A program made the position numbers and the translations under genes. DNA of 64,000 bases, taken from positions 1 through 64,000 of IMG/VR virus record IMGVR_UViG_3300046507_000447. One strand, given 5' to 3'. Source of the DNA: a virus. Of the stretch, positions 33,633 through 40,249 are shown piece after piece. The notes below the pieces were generated by a model, which was not told where the DNA came from, did no database searches, and saw only the letters and a list, made by a program, of their open reading frames with translations. Numbering within the stretch: position 1 is the first letter of the stretch; each line of letters starts with the position of its first letter.

Positions 33633-34027
33633 GCGAGTTTCCTTTCGAGACGGTCGGAGAGGGGCTTCAAGGCGTTGTCCCAGATCTCAAGTGCTAGAGG
33701 ATTGTCGGAATGGTCGGCGATCACGTCGTAACCGTCATTGCCGTAGATGAGCCGGAACCAGCCGCACGCGCCAATTTCGTCGGGGAGGTGGACGGACAGC
33801 ACGTCCTCCTCTGTCGAATACATCGCTTTGAGGATGTGGTGATAGCGCTGCGAGCGCGTAACGACGGTTTCCTCGCCGTCGTTGATCGAAACCTGGAGTC
33901 CGCGCGCTATACAGGCTTTGATGAGACAGGAGACCATGCGACGCTCGGCGTCGATACGGCGGGCGAGAGCCCAGGCCTTGTCCTTTTGCGCGGCTTTATA
34001 GGCGCGCTGGAAGTCGTTCATACTCAT
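33629..34027 (-). CDS. Hypothetical early protein behind operator-promoter C
   Basis: A 132-residue protein (ATG 34027; an in-frame ATG follows two codons later). N-terminal basic helix (FQRAYKAAQKDKAWALARR) and beta-rich C-terminal half. First gene of the unit starting at 34067-34095. No family recognised. Confidence 0.6.
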   Translation of the reverse strand: MSMNDFQRAYKAAQKDKAWALARRIDAERRMVSCLIKACIARGLQVSINDGEETVVTRSQRYHHILKAMYSTEEDVLSVHLPDEIGACGWFRLIYGNDGYDVIADHSDNPLALEIWDNALKPLSDRLERKLA

Positions 34028-34066
34028 TCGACTAGAGCCTTTCGAATGTCGTTGGATGCAGCTCCG

Positions 34067-34095
34067 GTTCTAGGCAACAGATAGTTGGGTGTCAA
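34067..34095 (-). promoter_or_regulatory. Promoter with operator in its spacer, copy C
   Basis: On the minus strand: TTGACA (34095-34090), 17-base spacer CCCAAC-TATCT-GTTGCC, TAGAAC (34072-34067). Predicted start near 34060, about 33 bases before ATG 34027. Confidence 0.7.
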
Positions 34096-34185
34096 CTGAT
34101 AATTGGGCTTGCAAACAGCTTTCCACACGCCTATATCCATTCTCGTTGCAGCCGCAATCTGTGACAAGAATGACCTTTCGGGGAT

Positions 34186-34224
34186 AACGGCTCAGGGCTC
34201 CAACCTGGGCCGTTTCCTTTTTAT
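34186..34224 (+). terminator. Intrinsic terminator 1, plus strand
   Basis: An 11-bp stem (AACGGCTCAGG / CCTGGGCCGTT, one G-U pair) with a seven-base loop, followed by TCCTTTTTAT. No plus-strand gene precedes it within 13 kb of the late genes, so it must end a short non-coding transcript or guard the minus operon against antisense reads. Confidence 0.75.
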
Positions 34225-34266
34225 AGAAGCTGCCGCTCGGGTAAGAGTATCTGCTTCCGTACCCGG

Positions 34267-34310
34267 AAACCCTCGCGCCTTTGACCTGGAGCGAGGGTTT
34301 TTGCTTTTTA
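34267..34310 (+). terminator. Intrinsic terminator 2, plus strand
   Basis: A 10-bp perfect stem AAACCCTCGC / GCGAGGGTTT around a 14-base loop, followed by TTGCTTTTT. Only about 50 bases separate it from terminator 1. Both are followed by CTTTTTATAGARG. Confidence 0.75.
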
Positions 34311-34540
34311 TAGAGGTCGATCCTAGCATGGAAGGGAGCGACTCTCTCATGCAGAAATGTAGCGTCGATCGAGGGTCATCCGCCACCCAATGCATGGGGC
34401 GGTTGGACGGGAACGGCAGCATGGCGGGTTCGATCCCCGTCTGCCCCCTGGGGCAGCGCCAGTCGGAGGCATGCAGCTCTCACGAGGAGCAACACACGGA
34501 CGCCTTAAGGCCCTGCACCTGATCAGTGCGGGGCTTTTTG
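34311..34540 (+). ncRNA. Candidate structured non-coding RNA with tRNA-like T arm
   Basis: The stretch between terminators 2 and 3 has no credible reading frame but strong structure. TGCATG (34391-34396) can pair with CATGCA (34470-34475). Inside are a T-arm-like GCGGG-TTCGATC-CCCGT hairpin (34424-34440), CTGCCC-CCTG-GGGCAG (34441-34456) and TGGCG/CGCCA closing both. GGGGCGG (34396-34402) could instead pair with CTGCCCC like a tRNA acceptor, but only 52 bases separate the ends, too short for a full tRNA. Confidence 0.45.
34510..34540 (+). terminator. Intrinsic terminator 3, plus strand
   Basis: Nine-bp stem GCCCTGCAC / GTGCGGGGC (one G-U pair), loop CTGATCA, then TTTTTG. It ends the candidate RNA at 34311-34540 and abuts the stop of the minus-strand 31-residue gene. 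Confidence 0.75.
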
Positions 34541-34636
34541 CTATCGACGGTTTCGCCAGATGTAGAGAGCGGCGGCAAGCGCGCAGATGGCCGGCCACAC
34601 GAAAAGGCAGACGACGAGGATCTCTCTATCGCCCAT
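34541..34636 (-). CDS. Tiny membrane protein (31 residues)
   Basis: ATG 34636 to TAG 34541, overlapping the gene upstream by 11 bases, a spacing also used elsewhere in this operon. The product MGDREILVVCLFVWPAICAL... is one transmembrane helix with a basic end (WRNRR). Last gene of its unit before the plus-strand terminators. Plausible membrane effector; no family recognised. Confidence 0.5.
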   Translation of the reverse strand: MGDREILVVCLFVWPAICALAAALYIWRNRR

Positions 34637-34856
34637 GCCACCCCGGCCAAATGTCGTCGGCGCTTTTGCCGGCCGCCTCGTATCCTCGGATGTAGTCGGC
34701 GATGCCCGTCAGACCGATCTCCCCGCCGCATATGACGCATTTGCATTTCATGCCGAGGGTGACAGGCGAGGACAGGAATTCATGGCGCGGGCAGGCGTCC
34801 AGGAGAGCCCGGTTATCGGTCACACGCTGCCAGAGTCCGTCTGGGATCCTGGTCAT
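34626..34856 (-). CDS. Small early protein with CxxC site
   Basis: A 76-residue protein with CKCVICGGE near residues 38-46 plus a further Cys and His upstream (DACPRHEF), a likely zinc site. The C-terminus (ADYIRGYEAAGKSADDIWPGW) is helical. ATGA overlap upstream. Confidence 0.55.
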   Translation of the reverse strand: MTRIPDGLWQRVTDNRALLDACPRHEFLSSPVTLGMKCKCVICGGEIGLTGIADYIRGYEAAGKSADDIWPGWHGR

Positions 34857-35086
34857 TGAACCGTGTGATCGTTGACGCCGGGGATCTTATCCAGCTCGAA
34901 ATACATTTTGCTGACGGGATCCTGCGTGATGAGCGTGGCCGGGTGCGCGGTGAAGCGCATGTTCGAGCGGCGGACGGTGCCCATGCTGGTGAAGATCCAG
35001 AAGACCCCGTATTCGATGATGTCGATCGCGTGCGCCGGCCCGGTATCGAGCCGCATGGTGGCGCGCCTGGGCCGCTCATCGCTCAT
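34853..35086 (-). CDS. Small hypothetical early protein
   Basis: A 77-residue beta-rich protein (AIDIIEYGVFWIFTSMGTVRR). ATGA overlaps on both sides. No family recognised. Confidence 0.5.
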   Translation of the reverse strand: MSDERPRRATMRLDTGPAHAIDIIEYGVFWIFTSMGTVRRSNMRFTAHPATLITQDPVSKMYFELDKIPGVNDHTVQ

Positions 35087-35340
35087 GCTGCGGACTGCTG
35101 ACGTTCGGTCACACGGATTTGCCCGTAGACCTTTGGCATGAACACGCCGTCGCGCTTCTCCTGCGCCCAGCCGGCCGTGATGTCATAGGCGATGCAGTTG
35201 GGAATATGGACCTCGTCGCAGAAGACCTTGTCCACCTTCAGGCAGGCCTCGCGATCGTAGAAGGGGGAGAGCTTGGATGCGGAGAGCCTTGTCGGCAGGG
35301 AGCCGCTCAGGTTTGGCGATTTTGAAAAATCCGATCTCAT
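35083..35340 (-). CDS. Small hypothetical early protein
   Basis: An 85-residue protein with three cysteines (REACLKVDKVFCDEVHIPNC) and a beta-rich end. Start follows AAATTGAGCG, a weak ribosome site, and lies behind the inverted repeat at 35368-35425, which may be its regulatory region. Confidence 0.5.
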   Translation of the reverse strand: MRSDFSKSPNLSGSLPTRLSASKLSPFYDREACLKVDKVFCDEVHIPNCIAYDITAGWAQEKRDGVFMPKVYGQIRVTERQQSAA

Positions 35341-35367
35341 TCGCTCAATTTCCTATTTTGGAAAGGG

Positions 35368-35425
35368 GCGGCAATCGATTGGACCATTTTCGTTTTGGCA
35401 ACTTCACTGGTTTATCGATTGCCGC
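35368..35425. repeat. Distant 12-bp inverted repeat upstream of an early gene
   Basis: GCGGCAATCGAT (35368-35379) and ATCGATTGCCGC (35414-35425) are perfect inverted copies 34 bases apart, in the 131-base gap between the genes at 35083 and 35472. Spacing suits two operator sites bound by one dimer or a loop, rather than a hairpin terminator. Confidence 0.5.
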
Positions 35426-35471
35426 TGGACGTGCGATGCGTGATCGCCCGCCTGACGCGAAAGGATTAATC

Positions 35472-35969
35472 TCAAGGAGCGTCGAGCGCAACCTGGATCT
35501 GGGCAGTTTCGCACGCCGGGTTTTCCGGCAGGGCGTTATCCACACGATCGTTCACCCAGGCATTGCGGCAAACTTCCGTGGCGGCGAGCTTGAGCTGCTC
35601 GACCATGCGTGTTTTGTCCGGAGCATCCATGGTCTGCTGGACGCTGCCCACGTTCATTTTTTCAACATCAATGAGGGCTTGATAGACGACCCTGGCGCAG
35701 CGATCGAGCTTCTTCCCATCGGCAAGAGCGAGGTTGGCGAAGCAATCGGAGTTGGCAGTCGTGCGCCGAGAAGCTGGCTCGGGGAGCTGGGCGGCGATAT
35801 CTGTGACAACGGTAGCAACATGATCATTCCCTGCGCTGACGACGCGAAGCTCGCGATCGACCGGTTGGACGGAAGCCCAGAGTTCGCTCGGGCTGGAATA
35901 GGTGGATATCAGGCCGAAGGTCATGGTGGCAAGAACTGGTGCAGCGACCAGGGCGATGACGCGATGCAT
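35472..35969 (-). CDS. Exported early protein with four cysteines
   Basis: A 165-residue product. ATG 35969 is chosen because GGAGG lies six bases upstream. Residues about 1-25 (MHRVIALVAAPVLATMTFGL) form a signal peptide or anchor. The exported part has cysteines in NSDCFA, DRCARV, EVCRNA and PACETA, able to make two disulfides. Secretion early in infection suggests a role at the envelope, for example blocking further phage adsorption. Confidence 0.6.
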   Translation of the reverse strand: MHRVIALVAAPVLATMTFGLISTYSSPSELWASVQPVDRELRVVSAGNDHVATVVTDIAAQLPEPASRRTTANSDCFANLALADGKKLDRCARVVYQALIDVEKMNVGSVQQTMDAPDKTRMVEQLKLAATEVCRNAWVNDRVDNALPENPACETAQIQVALDAP

Positions 35970-36365
35970 AGGCATCCTCCGTTCGAATAGCGGCGCAAGC
36001 GACTCGCGCCTCAAATTCGCCTTGCCGCTCGGATTACCGCGTGTGTGATCTGCTGGCAATGCCATCTGGTGCCCCTCTCATGAGCATTCACAGCGTCTGT
36101 CTGTGTACTCAATTCTGGCCGGCGCTTTTCGAAAACGGGAACCGGCGAGGTTGCCAGGGCGACGGCCGTTCAAAATCGGGAACCGGCGAGCTTTTTAGGG
36201 GGAAGCCCAAAAAACGGCCGATCCCTGTCCAGGCAATAAACGATTATGCGCGCAAAAAGTTTCCTGGTCGAGGGGAACGAAAATTTCCCCGCGCGAAAAT
36301 CTTTCCCGCTCGCGTCACGTTATAACATTACGTTACGTTATAAAGTTACATTGCCCTGGTAGTGA
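35970..36365. other. Non-coding stretch with short repeats
   Basis: About 400 bases without a credible gene. CGGGAACCGGCGAG occurs at 36136-36149 and 36177-36190 (41 bases apart). ACGTTATAA occurs at 36317-36325 and 36335-36343. TGTGTACTC near 36104 also occurs before the endolysin and holin-like genes. Probably regulatory; ACGTTATAACAT is shared with the origin-like region. Confidence 0.5.
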
Positions 36366-36391
36366 AAAGCCCGGAAGGCGATCCGGGCTTT
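36366..36391 (-). terminator. Intrinsic terminator after minus-strand gene 36398
   Basis: AAAGCCCGG / CCGGGCTTT form a nine-bp stem around an eight-base loop (36375-36382). On the minus strand TTTT follows and the site lies 7 bases past the stop of the gene at 36398. On the plus strand TTTCGATTT follows, so it may work both ways. Confidence 0.65.
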
Positions 36392-36397
36392 CGATTT

Positions 36398-36628
36398 CTA
36401 TTCCTTGTCGCGACCCGTGTATTTGTCGAAACGTTCTGACGTTCGCGGCATAGCCATGCGGCAAGCCCATATCAGGCCGCCCCCGAATATCGCTCCTGGT
36501 AAGCCGTTTGCTAGATACTGCCAGACTGTGACGCCTATACAGCCGATCATTGCGAGCCGTGCCACATGGAATTGGAGAAGCCAATTGGCGATATCGAGCC
36601 CGATTTCATCATGCTCGTGTTTCTTCAT
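36398..36628 (-). CDS. Small membrane protein (two hydrophobic segments)
   Basis: A 76-residue product from the ATG in an ATGA overlap with the gene upstream. Two hydrophobic stretches about residues 23-40 (ARLAMIGCIGVTVWQYL) and 43-58 (PGAIFGGGLIWACRM). The end is charged. Likely inner-membrane; no family recognised. Confidence 0.55.
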   Translation of the reverse strand: MKKHEHDEIGLDIANWLLQFHVARLAMIGCIGVTVWQYLANGLPGAIFGGGLIWACRMAMPRTSERFDKYTGRDKE

Positions 36629-36873
36629 GCCTTGCGCTCGATTAGGAAAAGATAGGTCTGACAATCGGCTTGCCACGGGTATTCCTGCCAAGCGTCATGC
36701 ATCTTGCGGAACCCCGCGTCTTCGCACGAGACGCAAGAAGCCGACATGACGCCTTGCCGCTTACGGAATGCGTTCACCTGGACAACGTCGTCGCTATCCA
36801 GGCCCGAACTATCCCCGTTGACAAAATGCGAGGCCCAATAGGACGGCGCGACTAGTTCAAGCTTATCAAACAT
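36625..36873 (-). CDS. Conserved small protein (ASHFVNGDSSGL type)
   Basis: An 82-residue protein. The block YWASHFVNGDSSGLDSDDVVQ, cut here at 20 residues (YWASHFVNGDSSGLDSDDVV), matches a short family seen in phages and mobile elements (DUF6926-like), usually with two late cysteines as here (CVSCED). Function unknown. GGAGCAAAAACCG precedes ATG. Confidence 0.65.
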   Translation of the reverse strand: MFDKLELVAPSYWASHFVNGDSSGLDSDDVVQVNAFRKRQGVMSASCVSCEDAGFRKMHDAWQEYPWQADCQTYLFLIERKA

Positions 36874-36898
36874 CGGTTTTTGCTCCTTACGTTAAACC

Positions 36899-36932
36899 GG
36901 AAAAGCGCCGCCGGTTGCCCGTGGCGCTTTCC
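36899..36932 (-). terminator. Repeated hairpin with GCAA loop, copy 1
   Basis: On the minus strand AAGCGCC and GGCGCTT close an inner CGG-GCAA-CCG hairpin, followed by TTCC. It lies between the genes at 36943 and 36873. A near-identical copy is at 37712-37744. Weak U-run, so terminator, RNA stabiliser or protein site are all possible. Confidence 0.5.
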
Positions 36933-36942
36933 TTGTCTCGCG

Positions 36943-37188
36943 TTAGGCCTGGGACTCGAAGACGACTTTGCGCCCTCCGCGCGCGCCTATGACGATCACG
37001 AAACGGGACTCGGTATTGTCCCAGGAACTATTGACCATGGCGCTTGTGACGTCGTTCGCCTTGTATGGTTGCGCCTTGCGGTATTCTTCAATGGCGCGCC
37101 GGACGGAATGCATCCGCGACCCGGCATTAGCTTCCCTGGAAAAAATGCAGGTCTTTCCTGCAAAGAGGTCCGTGCGATAGCAGGTCAT
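36943..37188 (-). CDS. Small hypothetical early protein
   Basis: An 81-residue protein (SRMHSVRRAIEEYRKAQPYK helix, then RFVIVIGARGGRKVVFE strands), ATGA-coupled to the gene upstream. With the gene at 37185 it forms a two-gene unit between the paired hairpins. Confidence 0.55.
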   Translation of the reverse strand: MTCYRTDLFAGKTCIFSREANAGSRMHSVRRAIEEYRKAQPYKANDVTSAMVNSSWDNTESRFVIVIGARGGRKVVFESQA

Positions 37189-37670
37189 GCTTTGCCGCCT
37201 TCAAAACCCGCGTGGATTTCTTCGCGGCGAGCGACAGCGGCGGCCAAACATTCGGAGGCTAGATCGCTAGCGACATTCGAAAGATAAGCATTATCGGAAC
37301 CCGGCCAATTCGTATCAATGCACCATAGGGCGTAGTCGTATTGCCCGGTCAGTTCTATGTCGCCCTTGCGCCCTGTAAATGCTTGGACGCAAACCCCCGC
37401 CCAAACCATGCCGCCGCGCTTGTATGAATTCATTACCTTGCGCGCGTCGTCCGCCTGTTTTTCGAAGGGGACCGTCGGTTCTTCCCCTATATAGCCGTTG
37501 TCTTTCGGATCTTTGGACGGCCAAAAACCGTCAATCTCCTTATCCGGCGCGCCCGCGTCAGTGTCGTGAACAATGGTCGCGATAAAACGGATTCCATCGT
37601 GCGTCGCTTCGATCTGCATCCCGTCGCGGATTTTCCCTTTGATGATAGGAAATTCGATATTCGTTGTCAT
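37185..37670 (-). CDS. Hypothetical early protein
   Basis: A 161-residue product from ATG 37670 (TTGGAG about nine bases upstream; a longer start would cross the hairpin at 37712-37744). N-terminal beta domain (FPIIKGKIRDGMQIEATHDG), helical C-terminus (LASECLAAAVARREEIHAGF). No family recognised. Confidence 0.55.
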   Translation of the reverse strand: MTTNIEFPIIKGKIRDGMQIEATHDGIRFIATIVHDTDAGAPDKEIDGFWPSKDPKDNGYIGEEPTVPFEKQADDARKVMNSYKRGGMVWAGVCVQAFTGRKGDIELTGQYDYALWCIDTNWPGSDNAYLSNVASDLASECLAAAVARREEIHAGFEGGKA

Positions 37671-37711
37671 AGGGCTTGCTCCAAAATCCCGTTGATATCG
37701 GCATGAGGCCG

Positions 37712-37744
37712 GGAAAGCGCCAACGGTTGCCCGTGGCGCTTGCC
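37712..37744 (-). terminator. Repeated hairpin with GCAA loop, copy 2
   Basis: On the minus strand AAGCGCCA and TGGCGCTT enclose CGG-GCAA-CCG, followed by TCC. It sits just after the stop of the gene at 37750. Nearly the same sequence as 36899-36932, loop included, so both copies share origin or a conserved function. Confidence 0.5.
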
Positions 37745-37749
37745 TTGCA

Positions 37750-38112
37750 TCACACATTGCCGGTTAGACGCCTAAGCGCCTCATCCGCCGACATGGAGTC
37801 CAGTAGGCTTTCGACTTCCTCGCGTTTGCGGTTTTCGATTTCAGCCGCTTTGCGCCGCAACTCATTATCGGCAAGCCTTGCCGTGTTTCCGACAACGGTT
37901 TGCGCCGGGTCCACGCGGAAATAGAGCCACACTTCGCGCCCTGCCTTATCGACAAGCGTCAGTGTCCCAGATGGCTTAACTATCGCGGAATAGCCGTGGT
38001 TTGAAATGAGCCGGTTTGCAGTGTCGATATTGAGCGGGCCGCCAAAGCTACCGCTCATGACCTTTGTGGAGTCCGCGCCGAAAAGGCGAGTTTGATAGGC
38101 GACGCTAGTCAT
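37750..38112 (-). CDS. Hypothetical early protein
   Basis: A 120-residue protein. Beta-rich start (RLISNHGYSAIVKPSGTLTL, EVWLYFRVDPAQTVV) then a charged helix. Ribosome site GGAGCGCATGAA is almost the same as for the gene at 38114. No family recognised. Confidence 0.55.
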   Translation of the reverse strand: MTSVAYQTRLFGADSTKVMSGSFGGPLNIDTANRLISNHGYSAIVKPSGTLTLVDKAGREVWLYFRVDPAQTVVGNTARLADNELRRKAAEIENRKREEVESLLDSMSADEALRRLTGNV

Positions 38113-38113
38113 T

Positions 38114-38302
38114 TCATGCGCTCCAATTCTGGCATTTGCGGCAAGAGCTATAAACGCCGCCCATACCGGCCATTGCGTATTCCGAAATCAGGCGGGAGAC
38201 TTCGCGACGCATATCGCGGGCGCTGGCAAAGTCCGCACGGTCTAATTCGTCAACCGTCTCGCGTCCTTGCGGGCCTTTCCAATTCAAATAAATCACGGTC
38301 AT
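38114..38302 (-). CDS. Conserved small protein (ETVDEL...EYxMAGM type)
   Basis: A 62-residue product from ATG 38302, with GGAGCGCAAGAAA as ribosome site; a TTG 15 bases upstream lies inside that site. Pattern VIYLNWKGPQGRETVDEL, RREVSRLISEYAMAGM, VYSS matches a short family I associate with rhizobial phages and plasmids. Function unknown. Preceded by TTAGCC operator copy 2. Confidence 0.65.
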   Translation of the reverse strand: MTVIYLNWKGPQGRETVDELDRADFASARDMRREVSRLISEYAMAGMGGVYSSCRKCQNWSA

Positions 38303-38327
38303 TTTCTTGCGCTCCAATTCGCAATAG

Positions 38328-38343
38328 TTAGCCGTTTGGCTAA
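38328..38343 (-). promoter_or_regulatory. TTAGCC-N4-GGCTAA operator, copy 2
   Basis: TTAGCC-GTTT-GGCTAA upstream of ATG 38302. TAGTTAGCC and GGCTAA are the same as at 31418-31433; only the central bases differ. Likely bound by the same regulator. Confidence 0.55.
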
Positions 38344-38358
38344 ACTTCCTGGGAAGGT

Positions 38359-39831
38359 TTAGGCGTGTGCCGTCGTGTCGGCGGGTTCAATGTTCAACAG
38401 GTCCAGTTCGCCCGCGAGTCGCGCGCATTCGTTCCACGAAAACTTGTGGCAACCGGCCGTAAAGTCCCCATTGGGCTCGATAAGATCCACCTGGAAGTGG
38501 CCCACGCGGAGCGTCGCTCCGTTGCGCTTCCAGCTTTTGCCCGTGTCATGGCAAAGCTTGACGAAACGAAAGACCTTGATCGCGTCTTTCAGTGGCACGG
38601 TTGCGCCCTGGGATGTTTCCAGATTATCGCCGCGAACGCGCACAAGCGCGTTGCCCTTTTCATCGGCAAGGCGAACGTAGCGCAAATCAGAGTCCGTGCT
38701 ACCGGCTAACCAACGCTCGCGTTGTGTGCGTTCTTTTTCCATCCGCACGCGGTTTTCTTCGCGGATCCGCGCGTCTAGTTCTTCCGCGAATTCCCGCCCG
38801 ATCTGGACAAGCTTAGTGAGCAGTTCGCCGCGAATAAAACGGATTCCATCCATGTCGCGGAGCGCTGAAATCGCCCGCTGCAAATTGTGCTTTTCCAGGC
38901 CCACAAAATCGGTTCCGTGGGCCTTGTCGATCACGGCGCGCAAGGCCAATTTGTTGTTCCGGAAAGCATGCAAGGCGCGATGACGGGCGGCGCGCTCGAC
39001 ATAGTGAGCTGCATCCTCTTTCAGCTTTTTGTGACGCGCGGCGAGCACGGCTTGAAGCTTCTTAGGCAGGGTTTTGCCGTTGCGCTTGTAGCGATGATAT
39101 TCGAGTGCAATGCGCTTCATGACGTCGGCAACGTCTTCGCGACGACTTTTCAGCCACAACGGGTTTTCGAGCTGTCGCGCGACATGTTCGGCAAGTTGGG
39201 TATCGGAAATGGTCGCTGCGTTGCGCGCCTCTCTCAAGAGTTGTTCTGCCGCGTTCTTCTTGCCTAGCGCCGCTGCCTTGGCTTGCGCCGTCTCCGCGTC
39301 TCGATACCACTTCACAACGGAGCGCGTTTTGCCGGTAATCGCGGCGAAAAATACGGCAGTTTCAGGGTTCAGACTGAGAATGTGTTTGACCGTGAAAGCG
39401 TCAATCTGAGCCTTGAACCGGTCAGCAACTTCCGTTGTGATGTCATGGGAAAGCCGATGCAACGGCATGGTGATCGAAGTCAGATCGGGAACCGACAACG
39501 TACGCCCGTGGACGGCATGGCGCGCGTGGCTTTTGTGCTTGCCGGTGGACGTGGAATAGCCGTTCGAATTGAGCAGATAAACGCGCCCTTCCGTCGTCTC
39601 GACAATGGTTCCCAGGGCGAAATGTGTGCCATAGCTATAGAGCGTGCCATTGGCAAAGCTCATGCGATCGTCGCTTGAACGACCTTCGATAATTTCATTC
39701 TGAGCCCAGACGTGAGCCGTGTTTGAGTGGTCGCCGAAAACGTATCGGCGCCCTTGTTCCCGGTTTGCGGCAATGAGCGTGACCTTGGCGGGTTGCGCGG
39801 CGATCTGGATTTTAAGAGCTTCGATAGACAT
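38359..39831 (-). CDS. Large conserved phage protein of unknown function (490 residues)
   Basis: N-terminal block (about residues 30-115) has NTAHVWAQNEIIEGRSSDD, GTLYSYGTHFALG and YSTSTGKHKSHA, a layout I know from proteins of many phages and mobile elements. A long, very basic helical middle (residues 180-350) follows, then a C-terminal domain with ETSQGATVPLKDAIKVF and GCHKFSWNE. The basic helices suggest nucleic-acid contact. ATG is 8 bases after CAGGTC-free GAAAGG. Function not established. Confidence 0.65.
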   Translation of the reverse strand: MSIEALKIQIAAQPAKVTLIAANREQGRRYVFGDHSNTAHVWAQNEIIEGRSSDDRMSFANGTLYSYGTHFALGTIVETTEGRVYLLNSNGYSTSTGKHKSHARHAVHGRTLSVPDLTSITMPLHRLSHDITTEVADRFKAQIDAFTVKHILSLNPETAVFFAAITGKTRSVVKWYRDAETAQAKAAALGKKNAAEQLLREARNAATISDTQLAEHVARQLENPLWLKSRREDVADVMKRIALEYHRYKRNGKTLPKKLQAVLAARHKKLKEDAAHYVERAARHRALHAFRNNKLALRAVIDKAHGTDFVGLEKHNLQRAISALRDMDGIRFIRGELLTKLVQIGREFAEELDARIREENRVRMEKERTQRERWLAGSTDSDLRYVRLADEKGNALVRVRGDNLETSQGATVPLKDAIKVFRFVKLCHDTGKSWKRNGATLRVGHFQVDLIEPNGDFTAGCHKFSWNECARLAGELDLLNIEPADTTAHA

Positions 39832-39860
39832 GGTTTTGACCTTTCAGGGGATAGGGGGTT

Positions 39861-40061
39861 TCAGGCGAGCGCGGCGCGGAGCTTGTCGAGCACGGTAAAC
39901 GGGACTTCGTAATAATCTTCCCACGAGTCTTCCGCGTCTCCGGAAGCAAGAACCATTCGACTGCCTTGCCGGATATCGGTTGCGCCGAAAGCTTCGAGCA
40001 TGGCTTTGTTGTCCGCCCATTTCACAACGGCTTCAGGATCAACCGGCGTAAGCTTGTTCAT
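39861..40061 (-). CDS. Small hypothetical early protein
   Basis: A 66-residue acidic helical protein (DPEAVVKWADNKAMLEAFGA). ATGA overlap with the gene upstream. No family recognised. Confidence 0.5.
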   Translation of the reverse strand: MNKLTPVDPEAVVKWADNKAMLEAFGATDIRQGSRMVLASGDAEDSWEDYYEVPFTVLDKLRAALA

Positions 40062-40249
40062 CGCACGGTCCGCCTTTTCATCACGATAGACGTGCTGTCG
40101 GCAACCATATCGGCTAGGAGAATAGCGTTTGGTGTCCCCAACTTCTCAAGCGCGGAAGCGATCAAGGCGATGTCATCGCGCTCCAATTCCAGCTTTTGCG
40201 TCCTGACGCGACGTTCCGGGTTGTATGTCTGCGAAGAATTATTAGCCAT
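40058..40249 (-). CDS. Small hypothetical early protein
   Basis: A 63-residue basic helical protein (RTQKLELERDDIALIASALE). Overlaps the gene upstream by eight bases. No family recognised. Confidence 0.5.
   Translation of the reverse strand: MANNSSQTYNPERRVRTQKLELERDDIALIASALEKLGTPNAILLADMVADSTSIVMKRRTVR

Noticed and set aside
34232-34265. D-arm-like stretch between terminators 1 and 2, as if the 5' half of a tRNA
   Set aside because: GCTC/GAG pairing exists, but no anticodon stem or matching acceptor can be built; no complete tRNA was found in the window.
34103-34522. 139-codon plus-strand frame
   Set aside because: It runs through two strong terminators and a structured RNA element, and the product has no protein-like character.
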